A DNA stretch of 64,000 nucleotides from Chryseobacterium vaccae (GTDB lineage: Bacteria; Bacteroidota; Bacteroidia; Flavobacteriales; Weeksellaceae), in assembly GCF_009602705.1 (NCBI RefSeq), contig NZ_VSWH01000001.1, forward strand, positions 868,001 to 932,000, written 5' to 3'. Position numbers and translations under genes: made by a program. The notes under the pieces are model-generated. The model worked only from the letters and a program-made list of their open reading frames with translations, was not told the origin of the DNA and did not search any database. This document shows, one piece after another, positions 8,614 through 17,225 of the stretch; position 1 is the stretch's first letter; every line of letters begins with the position of its first letter.

Positions 8614-10191
8614 TTAGTTATATTTAGAAGCTAGATCGTTAGCTGCCTGCTTAAGAACGCTGGTAATTGAATCATCAATTTTCCCTGCTTTGATAGCAGC
8701 CATTGTATCTGGGTGCTTAGATCTTAAGAATGCGATATACTCGATCTGGAATTCTTTTACTTTTCTGATAGGAACGTTTCTTAAAAGGTTCTCAGTTCCC
8801 GCATAGATCATAGCTACCTGGCTGTCCACCGGAAGTGGAGAGTTTACCGGCTGCTTAAGGATCTCTACGTTTCTTTCTCCTTTAGAGATTACTGCTAAAG
8901 TAGAAGCATCAAGGTCAGAACCGAATTTAGCAAATGCTTCCAATTCTTTATATTGTGCCTGGTCTAACTTCAATGTACCAGATACTTTTTTCATTGACTT
9001 GATCTGAGCGTTACCTCCTACTCTGGATACAGAGATCCCTACGTTGATCGCAGGACGAACCCCTGAGTTGAATAGATCAGACTCTAAGAAGATCTGTCCG
9101 TCTGTAATAGAGATTACGTTGGTAGGAATATATGCAGAAACGTCACCAGCCTGAGTTTCGATGATTGGAAGTGCAGTTAATGAACCTCCTCCCTTTACGA
9201 TTGGTCTTAAAGACTCAGGTAAATCGTTCATTTGGCTTGCGATATTGTCATCAGCGATTACTTTAGCCGCTCTTTCCAATAGTCTTGAGTGAAGATAGAA
9301 AACGTCTCCAGGATAAGCTTCACGGCCCGGTGGTCTTCTCAATAGAAGGGAAAGCTCACGGTACGCTACAGCCTGCTTAGATAAATCATCATAAACGATC
9401 AATGCAGGTCTACCAGTGTCTCTGAAGAACTCCCCGATAGATGCACCCGCCATTGCAGAATATACCTGCATTGGAACCGGATCTGAAGCGTTAGCCGCAA
9501 CGATTACTGTATATGCTAAAGCTCCTTTATCAGAAAGAGTTTTAACGATTTGTGCTACAGTAGAAGCTTTCTGACCGATAGCAACATATATACAATATAC
9601 TGGTTTACCAGCATCAAAAAATTCTTTTTGGTTGATAATTGTATCGATAGCAACAGTAGTTTTACCTGTCTGTCTGTCACCAATGATAAGCTCTCTTTGT
9701 CCTCTTCCTACAGGGATCATAGAGTCAATTGCAACGATACCTGACTGTAAAGGCTCGGTTACCGGCTGTCTGTAGATAACTCCAGGAGCCTTTCTTTCTA
9801 ATGGCATCTCATATAAATCTCCTGTGATAGGACCTTTACCATCGATTGGGTTACCAAGAGTATCCACTACTCTTCCTAACATACCTTCTCCTACTTTGAT
9901 AGAAGAGATTCTGTTTGTTCTTCTTACTGTATCTCCTTCTTTTACTAATTTACTTTCACCAAGTAGAGCAACCCCAACGTTGTCTTCTTCAAGGTTAAGT
10001 ACAATACCTTCTACATCACTAGAAAATTTCACCAACTCTCCGTATTGTACGTTTTCTAACCCGTATACACGAGCAATACCATCACCGATGGTTAAAACTG
10101 TACCTACTTCCTCAACGTTTGATTGAGTATCGAAGTTGGCCAATTGCTGTTTTAAGATCGCAGATACTTCTGCCGGATTTATTTCTGCCAT
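8614..10191 (-). CDS. atpA: ATP synthase F1 alpha subunit
   Basis: The non-catalytic nucleotide-binding subunit of F1. The 525-residue protein has the N-terminal beta-barrel (residues 1-95), the P-loop GDRQTGKTT (about 169-177), the alpha-type arginine-finger segment [11 protein letters not shown] (SVSRVGG) and a helical C-terminus. It lies 16 bases downstream of atpH and 75 bases upstream of atpG in the operon. Confidence 0.98.
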   Translation of the reverse strand: MAEINPAEVSAILKQQLANFDTQSNVEEVGTVLTIGDGIARVYGLENVQYGELVKFSSDVEGIVLNLEEDNVGVALLGESKLVKEGDTVRRTNRISSIKVGEGMLGRVVDTLGNPIDGKGPITGDLYEMPLERKAPGVIYRQPVTEPLQSGIVAIDSMIPVGRGQRELIIGDRQTGKTTVAIDTIINQKEFFDAGKPVYCIYVAIGQKASTVAQIVKTLSDKGALAYTVIVAANASDPVPMQVYSAMAGASIGEFFRDTGRPALIVYDDLSKQAVAYRELSLLLRRPPGREAYPGDVFYLHSRLLERAAKVIADDNIASQMNDLPESLRPIVKGGGSLTALPIIETQAGDVSAYIPTNVISITDGQIFLESDLFNSGVRPAINVGISVSRVGGNAQIKSMKKVSGTLKLDQAQYKELEAFAKFGSDLDASTLAVISKGERNVEILKQPVNSPLPVDSQVAMIYAGTENLLRNVPIRKVKEFQIEYIAFLRSKHPDTMAAIKAGKIDDSITSVLKQAANDLASKYN

Positions 10192-10207
10192 TGTATGGTT
10201 GTTTTTC

Positions 10208-10747
10208 TTAATTTAATTGAAAATCTTTTTTAACTTGATTAAGTTTTGTCTTCACAGACGCATCTACCTGCTGATCTCCTACTCTAAGGATATATCCTCC
10301 AAGGATTTCAGGTTTCACATTCAAATTCAAATCAAAGCTAGAACCTGCTTTTAGAAGATTGCTGGCTTTTAAAATCTGATCGATATTTTCTTTTGAAAGC
10401 TGTGTTGCGGTAGTAAGAGTTACTCTCTGTACTCCGTTGATATCCTCAACTTTGTTGATGAACTCCTGAGCAATATTTTTCAATTGGTTTTCACGTCCAT
10501 GCTTAATCACTAATCTGATTAAATTTTGTGAAGAAACTGAAAAATCTTTGAATATCTGGTCTGCTACCTCTATTTTCTTTTTTGCATCAATGTAAGGTGT
10601 AAGGAAGAATTTGTTCAAATCCGCAGACTGAATCATGATCTTCACTACATCTTTCATTTCAGAAAATACAGCAGCTGTGTTTCCTGATTCATTGGTGAAA
10701 TCCAGGAGACCTTGTGCGTATCTTTTAGCTACTTTAGATGTAAGCAT
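10208..10747 (-). CDS. atpH: ATP synthase F1 delta subunit
   Basis: A peripheral-stalk subunit linking F1 alpha to subunit b. The 179-residue protein has the N-terminal helical bundle ([13 protein letters not shown], residues 5-17) and the C-terminal family segment [19 protein letters not shown] (about 145-163). It starts 2 bases after the atpF stop and ends 16 bases before atpA, consistent with a polycistronic operon. Confidence 0.95.
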   Translation of the reverse strand: MLTSKVAKRYAQGLLDFTNESGNTAAVFSEMKDVVKIMIQSADLNKFFLTPYIDAKKKIEVADQIFKDFSVSSQNLIRLVIKHGRENQLKNIAQEFINKVEDINGVQRVTLTTATQLSKENIDQILKASNLLKAGSSFDLNLNVKPEILGGYILRVGDQQVDASVKTKLNQVKKDFQLN

Positions 10748-10749
10748 TC

Positions 10750-11244
10750 TTAGTTAAGGTTAGATTTGTTTAAATAATTTTGAACTAATTCGTCCTGAGC
10801 TTCGTTGTTATCCAACTTTTGCTTTAAGATAGATTCAGCGATGTTTACAGATAAAGTACCGATCTGAGTTTTGATGTCTGCCATAGCAGCATTTTTCTCA
10901 GCTTGGATCGTCTGCTTAGCAGCTTCAATCATTTTATCTCCTTCAGATTTAGCAGCATCTTTAGCTTCTCCAACGATTCTGTCTTTAATTTCTCTAGCTT
11001 CTTTCAGGATAGAATCTCTTTCAATTTTAGCTTCACGAATAATTCTTTCGTTATCAGCCTTAAGTTCTTCCATTTCTTTTTTAGCCAATTTAGCTTGGTT
11101 TAATGCATCAACGATAGAAGTTTCTCTTTCATTAACAGCATTCACGATTGGTTTCCAAGCGAATTTTGCTAGAAGAAATAACAGGATAACAAACGTAAGG
11201 GTCATCCAAAACAAAAGTCCAATTCCAGGTTCAATAATTCCCAT
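10750..11244 (-). CDS. atpF: ATP synthase F0 subunit b
   Basis: A peripheral-stalk b subunit of 164 residues: one membrane helix (about residues 7-27, IGLLFWMTLTFVILLFLLA), the conserved WKPI turn, then a long charged coiled-coil helix to about residue 150. A single b gene is present, suggesting a homodimeric stalk. A strong hairpin (11296-11332) separates it from atpE upstream. Confidence 0.95.
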   Translation of the reverse strand: MGIIEPGIGLLFWMTLTFVILLFLLAKFAWKPIVNAVNERETSIVDALNQAKLAKKEMEELKADNERIIREAKIERDSILKEAREIKDRIVGEAKDAAKSEGDKMIEAAKQTIQAEKNAAMADIKTQIGTLSVNIAESILKQKLDNNEAQDELVQNYLNKSNLN

Positions 11245-11295
11245 ATCTGTAAATTCTTTTTTTTAAAATGTTATTTATGGATTGTTTTTTTAAAA

Positions 11296-11332
11296 ATTCT
11301 TAGCAGCTGCCAACCGCATGACTGCTAAGAAT
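11296..11332 (-). promoter_or_regulatory. Stem-loop between atpE and atpF
   Basis: Perfect 11-bp arms ATTCTTAGCAG (11296-11306) and CTGCTAAGAAT (11322-11332) lie 18 bases past the atpE stop and 51 bases before the atpF start. On the minus strand the stem is followed by only four to five T and then A residues, so it could be a leaky terminator or an RNA-stabilising 3' end for atpB-atpE transcripts. Confidence 0.65.
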
Positions 11333-11349
11333 GTTTTTTTGAGGATAGA

Positions 11350-11568
11350 TTACTTGATGAAAGCACCAAAGATGATCGCGATAAGACCAGCACCTTCGAT
11401 AAGACCAGCAGCAATAAGCATTGCTCCTTGAATCTTACCAGCCTGCTCTGGCTGTCTAGCGATAGCGTCCATTGCGTGACCTCCGATTTTACCGATACCA
11501 AGACCTACTCCTAGTACTGCTAAACCGATACCTACGTAAACTAAACCTGTTCCAGTTGATAAATCCAT
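11350..11568 (-). CDS. atpE: ATP synthase F0 subunit c
   Basis: The 72-residue proteolipid forms the rotor ring. It has two membrane helices joined by the polar ARQPE loop (residues 37-41), a glycine-rich first helix (VLGVGLGIGKIGG) and the ion-carrying carboxylate Glu58 in LIEGAG of the second helix. The sequence does not by itself distinguish proton from sodium coupling; I assume protons. It lies 47 bases after atpB, with the 11296-11332 hairpin downstream. Confidence 0.97.
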   Translation of the reverse strand: MDLSTGTGLVYVGIGLAVLGVGLGIGKIGGHAMDAIARQPEQAGKIQGAMLIAAGLIEGAGLIAIIFGAFIK

Positions 11569-11615
11569 AATAAATAAATATTTAGTTAAAAATTATTTTA
11601 AATTCTTTTTTTTAA

Positions 11616-12740
11616 TTAGTGAGCGTGTTCTTCGTGGTGATCATGCTCGTGCTCAGCTACTGCGATACCGATAAATAAAGCAGATAATACTGTAAAGATG
11701 TAAGCCTGAAGTGCAGCTACCAATAGTTCCAGTACAGAAACGAATAAAGCTAATGGTACAGATGCAAACCCTAATAATGGAGACTTGAAGATGAAGATCA
11801 ATGAAATGATCGCTAAAATCATAATGTGTCCCGCTGTAATGTTAGCGAAAAGTCGCATCATTAAGGCAAATGGCTTTGTGAAGATACCAATGATTTCAAT
11901 AGGAACCATAATTGGGTATAACAATAATGGAACCGGCGGCATAAAGATGTGTTTCCAGTAATCTTTATTAGCACTGAATAATGTAATTAATAAGGTAATG
12001 ATTGCCAGTACGCATGTGATTGCAATGTTACCTGTAAGGTTCGCCCCAAAAGGAAAGAAAGGAATCAATCCGAAAAGGTTGTTGAACCAGATAAAGAAGA
12101 ACGCCGTTAATAAGTAAGGCATATATCTTTTATATTTTACTGATCCGATATTTGGGATAGCCACTTCATCTCTGATGAATACGATTACAGGCTCCATTAC
12201 TTTACCGATTCCTTTCGGAAGCTGTGATTTTTTATAGTTTCTTGCCATTCCTATGAACACTACTGCCATAAAAATTACTGACAAGAACATTGAAGCTGCA
12301 TTTTTTGTGATTGATAAGTCAAAAAATACTTCGTTTGATTTTTGCTTTCCGCTAATGATAGAGAATAAAGTTGCTTTTTGAACTCCTTTAGTGGAAACTA
12401 CCTGTCCGTGCTCTAAAGTATATCCGTCATGTTCATGACCGTGAGCAATGCTGCTTGAAAGAAAAGTATGCCATCCTTCATTATCTTTAATGATCACTGG
12501 CAATGGGATTGAAACATGATGCTCTTCGCCACTGTCATCTTTTGTAGTCCATAAATGCCATTCGTTAGAATCGCCAATGTGTTCCATGATCACTTTAGTC
12601 GCATTGAAGCCCTTCTCGTCTTCTTTATGCTCTACTTTTTCAGCTACTTTTTCCCCTTCAGTTTCGTGCTGCGCAGTGGCTAAACCACTAATAAACACAA
12701 ACAAAAATGCGAAAAATAATGAAGAAATTTTTCTGTTCAT
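11616..12740 (-). CDS. atpB: ATP synthase F0 subunit a
   Basis: The stator channel subunit. It is long (374 residues) because a signal-peptide-like N-terminus (residues 1-23, ending GLATAQHE) and a charged, His/Glu-rich extramembrane segment (about 24-145) precede the usual five- to six-helix core. The core carries the essential arginine in LMMRLFANITAGH, and the chain ends in a His/Glu-rich tail (EHEHDHHEEHAH). This extended form is typical of Bacteroidota AtpB. It has its own promoter (-33 TTG 12789-12791, -7 TATATTTG 12761-12768) and heads the operon. Confidence 0.95.
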   Translation of the reverse strand: MNRKISSLFFAFLFVFISGLATAQHETEGEKVAEKVEHKEDEKGFNATKVIMEHIGDSNEWHLWTTKDDSGEEHHVSIPLPVIIKDNEGWHTFLSSSIAHGHEHDGYTLEHGQVVSTKGVQKATLFSIISGKQKSNEVFFDLSITKNAASMFLSVIFMAVVFIGMARNYKKSQLPKGIGKVMEPVIVFIRDEVAIPNIGSVKYKRYMPYLLTAFFFIWFNNLFGLIPFFPFGANLTGNIAITCVLAIITLLITLFSANKDYWKHIFMPPVPLLLYPIMVPIEIIGIFTKPFALMMRLFANITAGHIMILAIISLIFIFKSPLLGFASVPLALFVSVLELLVAALQAYIFTVLSALFIGIAVAEHEHDHHEEHAH

Positions 12741-12760
12741 ATCTCTTTTTTAATCGTGTG

Positions 12761-12791
12761 CAAATATATCGATTTTATTAAACTTTACCAA
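12761..12791 (-). promoter_or_regulatory. Promoter of the ATP synthase operon
   Basis: On the minus strand, TTG (12789-12791) and TATATTTG (12761-12768) are separated by 20 bases, matching the Bacteroidota sigma consensus at -33 and -7. The box is 20 bases upstream of the atpB start. Confidence 0.75.
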
Positions 12792-12822
12792 TACTAAAAA
12801 TTGATTTTTATCATCAAAAAAA

Positions 12823-13092
12823 TCAAGATTTATTAATGAGTTTTATTATAGGCATATATATAAGGAATGACGCTACTACAAAGCATCCGAGCAAAAACAG
12901 AAAATTTTCGTTTGTTTTGTCAATAATTAGTAAAGATATCAGCAGCCAAATCACATCTTTAGGAATATTTACCGTAAGAAATCTGAGTCCCGCATTCTCT
13001 CTGCCATAAAAATACTTTTTAAATATTATATACACAGCTATGTTAAAAACCGCTACCAATGCTATAACAATAAAAACCTCTAAAAAATTCAT
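12823..13092 (-). CDS. Small membrane protein upstream of the ATP synthase operon
   Basis: An 89-residue hydrophobic protein with three predicted membrane segments (about residues 3-25, 44-60 and 64-84). I do not recognise the family with certainty. A small membrane protein (DUF6168/AtpI-like) commonly sits just before atpB in Flavobacteriia, so a part in ATP synthase assembly is possible from context only. No AtpZ-like or bactofilin gene accompanies it here. Its -7 box TATTTTTG ends four bases before the ATG, so the transcript would be leaderless or nearly so. Confidence 0.7.
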   Translation of the reverse strand: MNFLEVFIVIALVAVFNIAVYIIFKKYFYGRENAGLRFLTVNIPKDVIWLLISLLIIDKTNENFLFLLGCFVVASFLIYMPIIKLINKS

Positions 13093-13096
13093 GCTG

Positions 13097-13104
13097 CAAA
13101 AATA
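13097..13104 (-). promoter_or_regulatory. -7 box abutting the small membrane protein gene
   Basis: TATTTTTG on the minus strand, four bases from the ATG at 13092. The expected transcription start falls at or near the start codon. Confidence 0.5.
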
Positions 13105-13120
13105 GAACTATATTTTTTAA

Positions 13121-13156
13121 GACGGAAGAGATAATAAGGAAGGAAGCTGGAAGTTG
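13121..13156. repeat. Dispersed repeat family C copy
   Basis: GGAAGGAAGCTGGAAGTTGC, in the same orientation as 7488-7528. Confidence 0.5.
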
Positions 13157-13382
13157 CTTTTTCTGCAAATTATAATTTATATTTGTTGGAATTTGCGCAA
13201 CAGCGATATTCTTCACCAGTTGTATGGGTGTAAGGTGCAAAGATTTTTATCTCCGATAAGATTTTACAGTGCCAAATATTAAGAATTAAGTGTAAAAAAT
13301 TTGTGCTTTCGGGGTTAAAAAAAATGCCACGGATACCGAATTTTTATTTACTGTGGATTAGCAGATTGGCTGTATATGTTTT

Positions 13383-13429
13383 GGCTAAAGCCAATGGATT
13401 GCTTTTATTATTTAGGCGGACTAAAGTCC
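13383..13429. repeat. Paired palindromes GGCTAAAGCC / GGACTAAAGTCC (family E)
   Basis: GGCTAAAGCC (13383-13392; arms GGCT/AGCC, AA loop) and GGACTAAAGTCC (13418-13429; arms GGACT/AGTCC, AA loop) are 25 bases apart. The second extends outward as GGcGGACT / AGTCCaCC. The shared architecture points to a REP-like element. Confidence 0.6.
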
Positions 13430-13493
13430 ACCTCTATTGAATACATTCTACAGACTACAATAAAAGATTTTAATTACACAGATATCTGTTGAT

Positions 13494-13527
13494 GTTTTTC
13501 TCTCGCAGATTCAGCAGATTTTACAGC
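13494..13527. repeat. Dispersed repeat family A copy
   Basis: TTTTTCTCTCGCAGATTCAG followed by CAGATTTTACAG. Shares TTTCTCTCGCAGATT with 54430-54450. Confidence 0.55.
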
Positions 13528-13534
13528 CAGATTA

Positions 13535-13565
13535 AACCTTATGGGTTTTGGAAACCTATAAGGTT
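13535..13565. repeat. Hairpin of the AACCTTATAGGTTT family (D)
   Basis: AACCTTATGGGTTT (13535-13548) and AAACCTATAAGGTT (13552-13565) form a stem with one mismatch and a 3-base loop. The same word occurs as a perfect inverted repeat at 62513-62561. Confidence 0.65.
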
Positions 13566-13677
13566 GATCCGATATTTTTCCAAAGATCTTATTTTTCTTA
13601 ATGTTTCCAAGAATTTCAGTTTCAAAGAAAAAATTCTTTATTAAAAAGACCAACAATTATATTTAATAGCCTTCACT

Positions 13678-13710
13678 ACTTCCCTCTTCCCGCCTCTATC
13701 TTCCATTCCC
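13678..13710. repeat. Dispersed repeat family C copy (reverse)
   Basis: ACTTCCCTCTTCCCGCCTC then TCTTCCATTCCC; resembles 56864-56887 (ACTTCCCTCTTCCAGCTTCC). Confidence 0.45.
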
Positions 13711-13766
13711 TATTCAAAATCCTTATAATATTAAGCGTATTATACCTGCATTTCTTAAAAATTCCT

Positions 13767-13774
13767 TATTTTTG
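13767..13774 (+). promoter_or_regulatory. -7 box of ffh
   Basis: TATTTTTG, 23 bases before the ffh ATG. No TTG at -33. Confidence 0.5.
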
Positions 13775-13797
13775 CAAACCTATAATTTACAATAAAT

Positions 13798-15159
13798 ATG
13801 TTTAATAGTTTACAGGATAAATTAGACAAGGCATTACACAATATTTCCGGAAGAGGAAAAATTACTGAAATCAACGTAGCGGAAACCGTAAAAGAAATCC
13901 GCAGAGCGCTGGTAGATGCCGACGTTAACTATAAAGTTGCCAAAGATCTTACGAAAAGAGTTCAGGATAAGGCTTTAGGACAGAATGTTCTTACTTCCCT
14001 TACTCCGGGACAGCTGATGACAAAAATCGTTCACGATGAATTGGTAGATCTAATGGGTGGTTCTCAGGAAGGAATTAATCTTTCAGGAAAGCCTTCTGTA
14101 ATTCTTATTGCAGGTCTTCAGGGTTCAGGTAAGACGACTTTCTCTGGAAAACTTGCCAATTATTTAAAAACAAAAAGAAATAAAAAACCGTTATTGGTTG
14201 CCTGTGATGTTTATCGTCCTGCAGCGATTGACCAGCTTAAAGTATTAGGAGGTCAGATTGATGTACCGGTTTATACTGAAGAAGGGGCAACCAATCCTTC
14301 TACAATTGCAGAAAATGCAATTAATTTTGCCAAATCAAACGGCCACGATGTTGTGATTGTGGATACTGCCGGACGTTTAGCCATTGATGAGCAGATGATG
14401 AACGAGATCAAATCCGTACATTACTTCATCAAACCAAACGAAACGCTTTTCGTTGTTGACTCCATGACAGGTCAGGATGCCGTGAACACAGCAAAAGCAT
14501 TCAACGATGCGCTGAACTTTGACGGGGTTGTTCTTACCAAATTAGACGGGGATACCAGAGGGGGTGCTGCATTAACAATTCGTTCTGTCGTTGAAAAACC
14601 TATTAAATTCATCTCTACCGGTGAAAAAATGGAAGCTCTGGATCTTTTTTATCCGGAAAGGATGGCAGACAGAATTCTGGGAATGGGAGACGTTGTTTCC
14701 TTAGTAGAAAGAGCTCAGGAGCAGTTTGATGAAGAGGAAGCTAAGAAACTTCACAAGAAAATCGCTAAAAATGAATTTGGTTTTGATGACTTCCTGAAGC
14801 AGATCAACCAGATCAAGAAGATGGGTAATATGAAAGACCTTATGGGAATGATTCCCGGGGTTGGAAAGGCGATTAAAGATGTTGAGATCAGTGATGATGC
14901 TTTCAAACATATTGAAGCGATTATCTACTCTATGACTCCGGATGAAAGAAGAAGACCTTCTATTATCAACACTCAGAGGAAGCAGAGAATTGCTAAAGGG
15001 GCAGGAAGAAAAATTGAAGATGTGAACCAACTGATGAAGCAGTTCGACCAGATGGGTAAAATGATGAAGATGATGCAGGGACCTCAGGGCAAGCAGATGA
15101 TGCAGATGATGAGCAAAATGCCGAATATGCCTGGAATGGGCGGAATGTTCGGAAAATAA
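13798..15159 (+). CDS. ffh: Signal recognition particle GTPase Ffh (SRP54)
   Basis: Binds signal sequences and SRP RNA and targets nascent membrane proteins to FtsY. The 453-residue protein has the N domain helical bundle (residues 1-90), the G domain with P-loop GLQGSGKTT (about 106-114), DTAGR (about 189-193) and TKLDGDTRGGAAL (about 248-260), and a methionine-rich M domain ending in repeated MMK/MPNMPGMGG. Monocistronic, with a clear terminator 25 bases past its stop. Confidence 0.98.
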   Translation: MFNSLQDKLDKALHNISGRGKITEINVAETVKEIRRALVDADVNYKVAKDLTKRVQDKALGQNVLTSLTPGQLMTKIVHDELVDLMGGSQEGINLSGKPSVILIAGLQGSGKTTFSGKLANYLKTKRNKKPLLVACDVYRPAAIDQLKVLGGQIDVPVYTEEGATNPSTIAENAINFAKSNGHDVVIVDTAGRLAIDEQMMNEIKSVHYFIKPNETLFVVDSMTGQDAVNTAKAFNDALNFDGVVLTKLDGDTRGGAALTIRSVVEKPIKFISTGEKMEALDLFYPERMADRILGMGDVVSLVERAQEQFDEEEAKKLHKKIAKNEFGFDDFLKQINQIKKMGNMKDLMGMIPGVGKAIKDVEISDDAFKHIEAIIYSMTPDERRRPSIINTQRKQRIAKGAGRKIEDVNQLMKQFDQMGKMMKMMQGPQGKQMMQMMSKMPNMPGMGGMFGK

Positions 15160-15183
15160 TAAGTAATTTTATTTAAAATATAG

Positions 15184-15214
15184 AATCCGGTTCAGATGTG
15201 AACCGGATTTTTTT
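15184..15214 (+). terminator. Intrinsic terminator of ffh
   Basis: Perfect 10-bp stem AATCCGGTTC / GAACCGGATT with a 6-base loop followed by seven T. It also separates ffh from the convergent minus-strand cluster. Confidence 0.9.
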
Positions 15215-15653
15215 ATGATTTTTTTAAGTCCTCGTCAAAATAAGGAATTTCATCAAATGATTCTTTTACCTTAAAAATATCTTTGTTGGTTACAAATAAC
15301 CTGTATTTATAATCATGATCTTCCTTTATATCGTTCTGCATTGTCTTGATGTCGAGACTTTCCAATATGTCTTTATACCAATTAAATACAGACAATGAGC
15401 GTGTAAAGACTACCAGATGACAATGATGTATTTTCATCACATAGTCATGATAAAAACGGATTGCCTCCTGTTTATCCGGGCTTGAAAAAAGGGTTTCCAC
15501 TACCTGTCCCCGTTCATAATAATTGATCTGCCATTGCCCGGCCTTCATTTCCAGCCGTTCCATATCATCATAACGCTGTCCACCAACCCCTTCAATACAA
15601 AAACGGACGCAGCCTTCTGCTATCAATTGATTGTACAATTCATTAAGTTCCAT
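15213..15653 (-). CDS. Hypothetical protein, last gene of an immunity-like cluster
   Basis: A 146-residue soluble protein with no signal peptide. I do not recognise the family. It reads as a compact alpha/beta domain: an N-terminal helix (MELNELYNQLIAEGC), a beta-rich middle (WQINYYERG), a helix (SPDKQEAIRFYHDYVM) and a strand with aromatic residues (HLVVFTRSLSVFNWY). Size, acidity and operon position resemble small immunity proteins of polymorphic toxin systems, but that is context only. It starts 18 bases after the stop of the 501-residue gene and is the last of five genes. Confidence 0.75.
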   Translation of the reverse strand: MELNELYNQLIAEGCVRFCIEGVGGQRYDDMERLEMKAGQWQINYYERGQVVETLFSSPDKQEAIRFYHDYVMKIHHCHLVVFTRSLSVFNWYKDILESLDIKTMQNDIKEDHDYKYRLFVTNKDIFKVKESFDEIPYFDEDLKKS

Positions 15654-15671
15654 CTTTCCGAAATTTTAATA

Positions 15672-17177
15672 TTAATATGGTGAGGGTTGAAATATCTGGG
15701 ATATCATCTGGTGTTTTTCCGAATAAAACAGGTAGAGTGTTCCCCACAATCCATAACGGTAAAACTGGGCTACAAATTTCATTTTCTCCCCGTCGGGATC
15801 AAGCGGTATCTCATCTTTCTGTTCCCAGGCAGCTGCTTCGCCTATCCACAATTTGTCGAAAGGCACACCGTCTTCTTCATCATCTTCATAATGATGCCCT
15901 ACCGCCTGTACAATGCGCTCAATACCATTTTTAGTTTTATTGTTGGTGAAATCCAACAAGGCAGGTTCACTACCGTACGGATGCATTATCCCATCAAGCG
16001 CTCTTTCCTGTTCAAAGTCATGCCACCACAAATAACTTTGGGTCTCCAGCATCATTACAGCCTGCTGCAGAGTATACTTCCCTGAAAGACTAAAGCGTTT
16101 AGTCTTAGAATATTCTTCTTTTGTTACTTTTATCTTCTCGCCAATATGTTCAAAGGTATATTTCCCGTTGCCCCTATCCAGAATGACTTTATTTTCACTC
16201 TTTTCAATGTAATTTCTTTTCCATACCTCATTTTTTTCAAGACATTTAAGGGTAAACTCAAATGTATCAGGCAGACCTTCTTTTTCACTGACTTCAACAT
16301 GTATTCCATCCCGTTTATGGTAATTGATTCCGCTGTATGAACTGCGAAAATGATCAACCGCAAATTTCTTGATTACTTCTCCTGCATCAGCCATTACATT
16401 TTTATCTTGTATACCGTGAATGTTCCAATAATTTACTTTGATATTCCAATCAGTCTTATCTTCTTTAAAAACTGCTGAAAACATATCATATCTGCTGTAA
16501 GAGCTTAGTTTCTTTAATGGAATGAGATGCTTTGCCATTTTCTTAGAGGCCGTGAAGCCTTTCCTGGTCTTTTTGTACAGCATCTTTTCGGTGATCTTTA
16601 CATCACATTCCGGAATGTGCATGGTAATTTCTTTCAAAAAGCCATCGGCATCATAATGGTATCTGAAAAATTTCAGATTCATCCATCTTCTATTACCAAG
16701 GTAATATTGCACAGTCTCCGTAACAGGCATGGATATTCCGTTGATAATTTCATAGCCGTAGATGTCACGCTCATTGGGTCTGTATAAATACGAACCTGAC
16801 TGCATCAGCTGGCCGTCATTACTATATTTATCCACCCTTTCGTAACTCAGGCTTTCAATGTAATCTATTGAGGTCTGAAGATATTCGCGCTCTTTATTAA
16901 GGTAATACCAATCAAGCTTCCTAAGGTTAAGCGGAGCAAGCAGCTGATATTTACCGCCTGCCAGCCGGAAATCCATACGACCCATCTCTTCATTCTGGAT
17001 AAAAAAAATAAAAGGAATACCTTCCCACTTCTCATCAACAATACTGCCGTCCAGCTTTAAAATAGGCTTCAATACATTTTTGAAACCTTTAATGCTAGTC
17101 AGACAGCTTCCCAAACTGGGATTACTCTCTATTTTAGTCTTCTTTTCTGATGTGGACAGTATGAAATCTTTTCCCAT
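15672..17177 (-). CDS. Large hypothetical protein with DUF1963-like C-terminus (paralogue 1)
   Basis: A 501-residue soluble protein, clearly paralogous to its upstream neighbour along its whole length: both share LDG-x-V-x-EKWEGIPF (about residues 42-55), YSND-x-LMQSGSY, YHYDADGF, KITEK-LYKKTRKGFTAS and GKYTLQQA. The segment YHYDADGFLKEITMH resembles an Rhs/YD-type strand. The last 60 residues (EIPLDPDGEKMKFVAQF ... LYLFYSEKHQMISQIF) resemble the end of DUF1963/YwqG proteins, including the dG-x-x-M-x-F-V-a-Q motif. The function is unknown to me. 48 bases separate the two paralogues. Confidence 0.8.
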   Translation of the reverse strand: MGKDFILSTSEKKTKIESNPSLGSCLTSIKGFKNVLKPILKLDGSIVDEKWEGIPFIFFIQNEEMGRMDFRLAGGKYQLLAPLNLRKLDWYYLNKEREYLQTSIDYIESLSYERVDKYSNDGQLMQSGSYLYRPNERDIYGYEIINGISMPVTETVQYYLGNRRWMNLKFFRYHYDADGFLKEITMHIPECDVKITEKMLYKKTRKGFTASKKMAKHLIPLKKLSSYSRYDMFSAVFKEDKTDWNIKVNYWNIHGIQDKNVMADAGEVIKKFAVDHFRSSYSGINYHKRDGIHVEVSEKEGLPDTFEFTLKCLEKNEVWKRNYIEKSENKVILDRGNGKYTFEHIGEKIKVTKEEYSKTKRFSLSGKYTLQQAVMMLETQSYLWWHDFEQERALDGIMHPYGSEPALLDFTNNKTKNGIERIVQAVGHHYEDDEEDGVPFDKLWIGEAAAWEQKDEIPLDPDGEKMKFVAQFYRYGLWGTLYLFYSEKHQMISQIFQPSPY

Positions 17178-17225
17178 TTTAAATTATTTCGGTTAATATT
17201 GTTCAAGGTCGTTTATGATATAACA

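Larger units (their letters stand above)
13093..13797. other. Gene-free, repeat-rich intergenic block
   Basis: No credible gene is present in about 700 bases between divergent genes. The block holds a family C repeat (13121-13156), a family B arm (13283-13307), paired palindromes GGCTAAAGCC and GGACTAAAGTCC (13383-13429), a family A copy (13494-13527), a hairpin of family D (13535-13565), a reverse family C copy (13678-13710), and the ffh promoter. Open frames on either strand are short and look incidental. Confidence 0.7.

Noticed and set aside
13043..13240. 65-codon minus-strand frame overlapping the small membrane protein start
   Set aside because: It crosses the -7 box and a family C repeat and shows no conserved features.
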